Origin: Dermatemys mawii
Taxonomy: Eukaryota > Chordata > Testudines > Dermatemydidae
Direction of reading: 5' to 3'
Assembly: GCA_007922305.1 (NCBI GenBank)
Contig: ML677335.1
Span: forward strand, 17,105,096 to 17,169,095
DNA length: 64,000 bases
This document shows positions 47,072 to 64,000 of this stretch, piece by piece. The notes under the pieces were generated by a model. The model did no database searches and was not told the DNA's origin. It worked only from the letters and a program-made list of their open reading frames with translations. Position 1 is the first letter of the stretch; each line of letters opens with the position of its first letter. A program made the position numbers and the translations under genes.

Positions 47072-48514
47072 GAAGATTTAGACATTTGGCCCCCCACAGG
47101 CTGTATTTAGATTCTGGTTCTTCTTTTCTATTCTGCTCTGTTTTATGTGGGGCCTCCTCTTTGTCTGGCATCAAATAATAATAATAATAAAAACACTAAG
47201 AAGATAGAGTCCACTTGACGAGACTGCTTTTTCTCCCATGCTCAGAATGTGTCTCCAATGTCCCTGGGATATCAATTCAAGGTGAGATCCCTGAAAAGGA
47301 CAAATATCCAAGGTCTACACTGTCTCCTCTTCCTCAAGCCAGAGTGATGTTATTTCCTTGCTTCCCTGGCACCTAACTGCAGCAGAGATGTGGATGAGAA
47401 TGAGCTGTTTGAGCCTCAGTCTGGATACAACATCATGTTACTGATTGGCCATGTAAGCAACTAGAGGATTTAGCAAGGATTTGAAACTCCTTTTTATTGA
47501 TAAAGTATGTTCATCCTAGGAGGTTCACTACCTTTGGCTACTTTGGGACCAGGTCTGATCTTGGATTCCCAGGTAGCAGTGATAGCTTGCCCCATGTTTT
47601 CAAATCTGCTGTTACCTAAACAGTGCCAGCCTTTCTTTGGTGCAGGACTCTCCCCGGCCATTAATACCTGACACCTCCAGACTGGACTCTTTCAATGCAT
47701 TCCAATTGTGACTAGTCTTGAAGACCACAAAGAAGCATCAGGTGGCATAGGGACTTACCTGCTTAGTGGACAGGATCAGCACAAACAAGTTACATCTGTC
47801 ATTGCATGCACTGCATTGACTTTACTGCTCACTGATCCAATTCAATGCATAAAGCCACATGTACACACTGGGACTTGGTCACCTTCAAAATTTCCTCCCT
47901 CTCTCTATACACATTTGCCACAGCTAAGATCAGTTGTGGTGCTGTGGCTGACAGTTCCTAGTTGCGCATAGTTGCGGACTGGGGGCCCTGATTCTCTTCT
48001 CATTTGCAGCAATGTGAATTAGCATGTCAATGGAGTTACACTGATGTAAAACAGGTATGTATCCAAATCAGGCTCAGCTTCAGGGGCAGGTCTGGGATGT
48101 GAAACTCTCATGCCCTTTGGTTTGAACATACTAATTTATAGAGAATCATATAAGATACATCATGTCGGTCAGCCATTTATTTGACAATTATTCTTTCTTG
48201 GGGAAGATTATATTTTTCCGATGGTGATGAGCTGGAGCAATACAAGGAAAAGCCTATTTATACTGACTGTTGTGGGAGTTCACATTGTTTTATTTTATTT
48301 TATATCACATGCCCAGACACCCTTGTGATGGGTAAATGGAAATCATTACATATAATTCTGTGGCCCCTGCTGCATAATTTCTGTTAGTTTCTTTCTGTGA
48401 CCTTCAAAAGAAAATAAATTCCTTAAAAGTTCCTTTTGGTCCTCTATCCGTAATTCTTTCCATTTACTACCAATACTAGTTGCCTAATCCTTAAGTCTAG
48501 ACTGAGCAAGAGGG
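47072..48514. other. Intergenic spacer, no gene
   Basis: Contains a short (AAT)n run near 47,175-47,192. Nothing else recognised. Confidence 0.4.
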
Positions 48515-49180
48515 TATGGCAAAACAACAAACTGACAGAATACACGAAGATCTGTGTGTATTGTGCATGTGTTATCAGCGCACTTTTGTATGAGAGGGAG
48601 ACATAGACCTTATACTCTAATCCGGAAAAGAGGCTCAACAGTTTTCGTATGGATTGCCTTCGTCGAATCTTTGGAATCTCCTAGATGGACAGAGTCACCA
48701 ACCTTGAGGTGCTCAAGCATGCCAGTTTACCCAACATGCAAACACTCCTCAAACAGAGACGCCTCTGCTGGCTTGGGTATGTGTTTCGGATGAATGATGG
48801 CATCCTCTATGGCGAATTGGCATCTGGAAAAAGACCCAGAGGGTGCCCAAAATTCCATTTCAGTGATGTGAGCGAGACCTCAAAGAAATGGACATGGACG
48901 TGGATAACTGGGAAGATCACACTCAAGGCCGCAGACTTTAGAAACAAGAGCCTAACAAAGGCCTTCGGAATTGCAAGAGGATGACATCCAGCTTAGCGGA
49001 GGAGAAAAGAGCTCATAGCAGGCTGAGCCCAAAGGGTCAAACCATCACCTTTAAATTGACAGATGCTGCAGAGATTGTCCCCCTCAAGTGAGTCTCTTCA
49101 GCCACATCCACAGCTGCCAGTAAATTCTTTACCTCTCAGGCCGCATACCATGGTCTCTCAAGACTGAAGGATGCATACTA
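48515..49180 (+). pseudogene. Decayed LINE reverse-transcriptase C-terminus
   Basis: Translation gives fragments of a non-LTR retrotransposon polyprotein C-terminus: NNKLTEYTKICVYCACVISA, then LLYERET, then MDRVTNLEVLKHASLPNMQT, then LLKQRRLCWLGYVFRMNDGI and LYGELASGKRPRGCPKFHF. A stop lies between FGIS and MDRV and a further stop in the LYERET region. The 3' tail has CCATGGTCTCTCAAGACTGA. The exact LINE clade is not certain, and it is clearly different from CR1. Confidence 0.75.
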
Positions 49181-50218
49181 ATCCTTAAATCTTTCCACTG
49201 GGAAAACTCCCATTCAAGTCTTATGGGAGTTTTTTGCATTAGGGCAACAGGACTAGACATCAAATGTTTTGTGGGCATATGCACACAGCCACATGCATCC
49301 AGGTAAGAAAAGGTTCCTAAAGCAGTGAGCTCATCTGGAATGCTTGGGGCAGTTTGATTTTCATAATGGTTCAACGATGCAAATGTTAGACAATGTGGGT
49401 TTTGGTCTCTGTTTTTTACTACAAGCCTAATGGCAAAACAGTGTTATCCCATGAAAGAGCTTTTCTACTAGAGTCTGCCTCTGTAGAGAACAGCTGGCTA
49501 CAGCTGTAAAATCCTGCCATTCCCTGGGAATAAGTTTTCAACAGGCAAGTAGAAATCTTCATTTTCATCACTAAAAATAGCTGTGGAGTTAGTTATGGAC
49601 TAATAATGCAGCAAACTATATCAGAAAATATGTCTGAGAAGTAAATTTAATGAACCAAGTTTGTCCAATGAGTTACATGAAGGAAGAATTGGGCCTGGTA
49701 TTTCCAGTGATTTAAAACTCGGTTATGGGAAGAAAAAGAATTCCAGCCCATCAGCAATGTTTGTCTCCAAGGGACTGTTCTTAACAGTGCAGCTTTACAA
49801 CCAGTATAGAATTAAAGCATTTCTACTGTGCCCTACATAACTATGTGCCCCAGAGAGCCAAATGAGAGTGCCCTTCAGAATTCCTATTCCCATTAGTGCT
49901 ATTGATCTACTGGAGGCATCTGTTTATATGCCACTTTCAACAGCATTTGTAACAAAGTGCAGCAACTTGTTTACCACTTTTATTGCTTTTGCCAAATAAT
50001 GTTTAGCTAATGTGAACATGAAGGCAGGGGGTTTCTAGAAACCCCTTTTCTGTAACAGGCTGCTGTCTCTACTCCATAGCTTTTTTTGCTACTTTGTATT
50101 TTGCAGATGAGGCTCTCTGTCACTGGTACAGTATCTCAGTGCATTTTAGCAATTATCATGAAGTTTTAGTGTGTTTATCTTACACAGCTGAATTCTCCTC
50201 CTGTTTCAGGATAGTGCA
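49181..50218. other. Upstream region of ACTA2
   Basis: Contains no exon that I recognise. Distal ACTA2 control elements may lie here, but none can be assigned by eye. Confidence 0.4.
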
Positions 50219-50226
50219 GTGGAATG
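50219..50226 (-). promoter_or_regulatory. ACTA2: Possible MCAT (TEAD) site
   Basis: Plus strand GTGGAATG, complement CATTCCAC, one base from the MCAT core CATTCCT. It lies about 175 bp upstream of the predicted start, near the place of a mammalian MCAT element. Confidence 0.4.
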
Positions 50227-50276
50227 CAGTGGAAAAGACCCATGGCCACCCAGATCAGAGGTTTTTGTGCTGAGAT

Positions 50277-50286
50277 CCCTATATGG
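50277..50286 (+). promoter_or_regulatory. ACTA2: CArG box (distal, SRF site)
   Basis: CCCTATATGG is the same ten bases I recall for the distal promoter CArG of mammalian smooth-muscle alpha-actin. It sits about 112-121 bp before the predicted start. In mammals SRF with myocardin acts here. Confidence 0.9.
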
Positions 50287-50326
50287 TTCTGCTAGACTGA
50301 GAGATGGAGTGAAGTCTGTCTCTGCT

Positions 50327-50336
50327 CCTTGTTTGG
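50327..50336 (+). promoter_or_regulatory. ACTA2: CArG box (proximal, SRF site)
   Basis: CCTTGTTTGG, the degenerate proximal CArG with a central G, spaced 50 bp after the distal one and about 62 bp before the predicted start, as in mammals. Confidence 0.9.
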
Positions 50337-50368
50337 GAAGCTAGTGGGAGGGGAACAGGCCAAGGGGC

Positions 50369-50375
50369 TATATAA
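50369..50375 (+). promoter_or_regulatory. ACTA2: ACTA2 TATA box
   Basis: TATATAA, about 27-30 bp upstream of the predicted start near 50,398. Confidence 0.85.
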
Positions 50376-50397
50376 CCTAACAGCTTTCAGCTTCACA

Positions 50398-50441
50398 GTG
50401 TACCGAACCAGAGCAGCTATCCCCAGCCAAGGACTGTCAGG
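50398..50441 (+). other. ACTA2: ACTA2 exon 1 (non-coding)
   Basis: The start is inferred from the TATA and CArG spacing. The end is set by GACTGTCAGG/gtaagt. It contains no ATG. Family members likewise have a short untranslated first exon followed by an intron of a few kilobases. Confidence 0.7.
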
Positions 50442-51355
50442 GTAAGTGGCACTGAACCAACAGTTTGACAGATTTCAGGACGACTTTTACTAACATAGAA
50501 AAAGCAGAAACTGTTCAGGACGATGTTCTGCAGCTTGCCATGTATTTCATATTAAAATTGCACCGATAAACATTCCAATCATTTTATATTTTATTGCCTT
50601 TATATTTAAGATATTTTACAGTCTTGGAAAATTTAGTTTTACCAAGTCATTTCATCTGTCACATCAGCAGTAAAATAATATTAAAAGGGATATTTAAAAT
50701 ATTTACATGATTGGAATTATGAAAAGGTTCCTATTTAAACACACTGGGCCAACTTTACCCCTGGTGTATCTACTTTGGATTCAATGGATTAAACTGGCCC
50801 ATTTGGATCTAGCTATCGGATGGGATTCAGTTTATGGTTTCTCACGGATGTGTCTTCGTGCTGTAGACTTACTGTATATTGGTATGCTGGGTTAGAAAAG
50901 GTTATTGGGAACATGCTTTTAAATATGCTACGTATATGAAAGATCTTGATATTTGTGTCTAGCATGATTGATGATGATTATCTATTTACACAGAAAACTA
51001 CCCATTGTGTAAAATGCCAAGCATTCTAAGTAAGGAATGGATTACAGATAGAATGTTTCTTATGAGTGTGGAATCTTTTATCTGTCTTGTGGAGGGAGGT
51101 TCTGGGATCAGTTTTCTCTCTCGCTCTGAACAGAAAGCATGCAGCAACAAGGTGGCTAGCAACTAAATCCATGTTTCAATCACCTGAGATGTATAGTGCA
51201 TGTTTACCTTATTCCACAACGTTGTGTTGATTGCTTCTGAAGAATGTTAACTGCCACACTCCATGGCAGTCCTGAGCTGTAAATCGGTGTTTGGCAGCAG
51301 AGAGTCCTGTCTGAAACCATTCAGCTTTGATTCCTTCAACTTTGGTGCTTTATTA

Positions 51356-51365
51356 CTAAATATGG
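51356..51365 (+). promoter_or_regulatory. ACTA2: CArG-like site in ACTA2 intron 1
   Basis: CTAAATATGG differs at one position from CC(A/T)6GG. It lies about 960 bp after the predicted start, where an intronic SRF site near +1 kb has been described for mammalian genes. Chance occurrence is possible. Confidence 0.4.
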
Positions 51366-53096
51366 TTTTCATTTAGAGCCCACTAAGCTCAGAAATGTAG
51401 CATTTCCTTCTTCCTTCCCCCAAGTGATTTTTGGCACAGCACTAGTTTGCATTGGTTTGAGCAAACCTCTTGACCTCGAACTCTGTTCCAAAAGCAGACT
51501 TTTGAGAGTCTATTTCCTAATTAGGCAATGATTTGTTCCAAACTAGGCTGTTCATGCATGGTAGATAAGTCTTACTCCATTAAGTGAATGCTTAAACACA
51601 AATAGCTCTTGCCCTAAGAAATGCATAACTGTGTACAGCTGAAAAACTCCTCCTTTTTTCCCCAATGCATAAACCCCAGAACATTACAAATTAGCATTTA
51701 TGTATCAACTTTTCTGCTGGCAGCCAGCATCTATGCAGCATACAGTAGCTGAAGTGGACAGTGTCTCCTGGATTCCTTTTCTGCACAGTGGCAGGACAAA
51801 TTGCATTTGGAGGGAATTTTCCATTTTTCTCTCTTTAGTCTGTTTTGCTGTTGAGGCTACCCAAGATACATTCCCCTTCACCTCAGCACTGCATCACTTC
51901 AACCTGACTCCCACTCTCTCCTACATTTCTAACACCCCCATTCTGGAATTTCTTAATGAGCATGTGCCATCAGCTGTGTCTCTGTCTCACTTAACCCTCA
52001 ACACATTTTTGAAACATTGAATTCCACATGTACGCCTTTCAAAGCCAAACAGTGGGTCCAGAGATATTCAGTGGATTCTCCCTAACAATATGAACTGCTG
52101 ACAAATGTGTCTCTGCAGCTCTGCACAATACTTGTTTTTCTCATTGATTTCACTCAAAATACTTCAAAGCATTTTATGTATCCCTTTCCTCACAACATCA
52201 TTTTAGAAAGGGAACTCATTTCAGAGGTATTTAATCCATCTGGGAATCATGGCAAAATAAACGTGGGTAGTAGCAGAGAGTGAACTTCTAGATAACTTTG
52301 GAAGGAGGCTGCAGTGTGTTTTGTGGCTGTTTTAAATGAAGATGCTGCTTTCAGGCTTTTTTTTTTTTTCAAAGGAGGGCATCTTTGCTGAAGCACTAGA
52401 ATACTGTTTGGAAAGGGGTTTGATTAGCATAATCACTGTCTCTTTTTAAACAAACAATTGTGTGTATGAAATGAGCTGTCCATCTTAGTGCAGTTTTGAG
52501 TATCTACAACAAAAATGCCACTATTATAATGGCTCCCATCTGACAACATTGTTGGCAAACTCAAGGAAGCCCCAGGCAAGCCACCCTCTCATCTTTAGAA
52601 GTGTTCATCCAGGGTTTGGCCTGGTGATGGGTATCCCTGGGAAACTTGCACTGCCCCTTCCTGTACTGTACCTTTTCTCTCTAGAACTGTCAGTCCAGCA
52701 CTGAATATATACACTAAAATACAAATATATGTACCATCTTCAAGCCATTGAAACTCCATCTCTCCTACATGAGACTTCCTGTCTTTCAGGGGGAAGTCCA
52801 TTGAATAACATTGAATTCCTGGAGGTTGTTTTGTTTTTGTTTTAAACACCTTCCCTTCCTGCATGGGAGGTGGAATATGAGGCTCCTGCACTCTGGGATT
52901 AACTCTCTCTTTTGAATCCTTATGCTGTCTGTTAATGATGTTCTTGTTCCTACTGGATGTCATGCTTATCCTGACTGTGGCAGGCTTACGTCATGCAGCA
53001 GCTCCTGCATTTTGCCTGCAGAATTGTTCCAGTGTCTGTGTGTTGCTTTTGTAGGGCTGTTTTTATTTGAAAGGCCTGAGGACGTTGACGTAGAAG

Positions 53097-64000
<10,904 letters not shown>

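Overview
The window is vertebrate nuclear DNA, most probably from a turtle. Two pieces of evidence point there. It carries two intron-split vertebrate genes in the conserved FAS/ACTA2 arrangement. Its spacers are packed with repeats typical of turtles: CR1 LINE tails, many small hAT-type elements, fold-back elements, MIR-like SINEs and endogenous-retrovirus LTRs. I infer 'turtle' from remembered repeat families; the species cannot be told from this sequence.

Layout. (1) About 1-9,240 is the spacer downstream of FAS and holds only repeats, including a minisatellite with an assembly gap, a fold-back element and hAT copies with clear target-site duplications. (2) About 9,240-27,348 (minus strand) is FAS, the Fas/CD95 death receptor. 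All nine coding exons can be placed with GT/AG splice sites and agreeing phases, giving an open frame of 346 codons plus stop. A CpG-rich promoter region overlies exon 1. (3) About 27,350-50,390 is a 23-kb spacer between the divergent genes. It holds nested hAT elements with skewed tandem arrays, a solo LTR with a 5-bp target-site duplication, a 2.4-kb CR1 split by a hAT element, and a decayed LINE reverse-transcriptase end. (4) About 50,277-64,000 (plus strand) is ACTA2, smooth-muscle alpha-actin. It has two CArG boxes, a TATA box, a non-coding exon 1 and coding exons 2-7 (residues 1-269 of the usual 377). The last two exons lie beyond the right edge.

FAS and ACTA2 are transcribed away from each other, as in mammals. 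They do not act in one pathway: FAS transmits apoptotic signals at the cell surface, and ACTA2 builds contractile thin filaments. I found no prokaryotic gene system, CRISPR array or tRNA gene. The most useful observations are the complete FAS exon map (with a 25-bp microexon and a frame-preserving transmembrane exon), the conserved ACTA2 promoter, and an unusually legible set of hAT insertions, one of them 59 bp from an ACTA2 splice donor.
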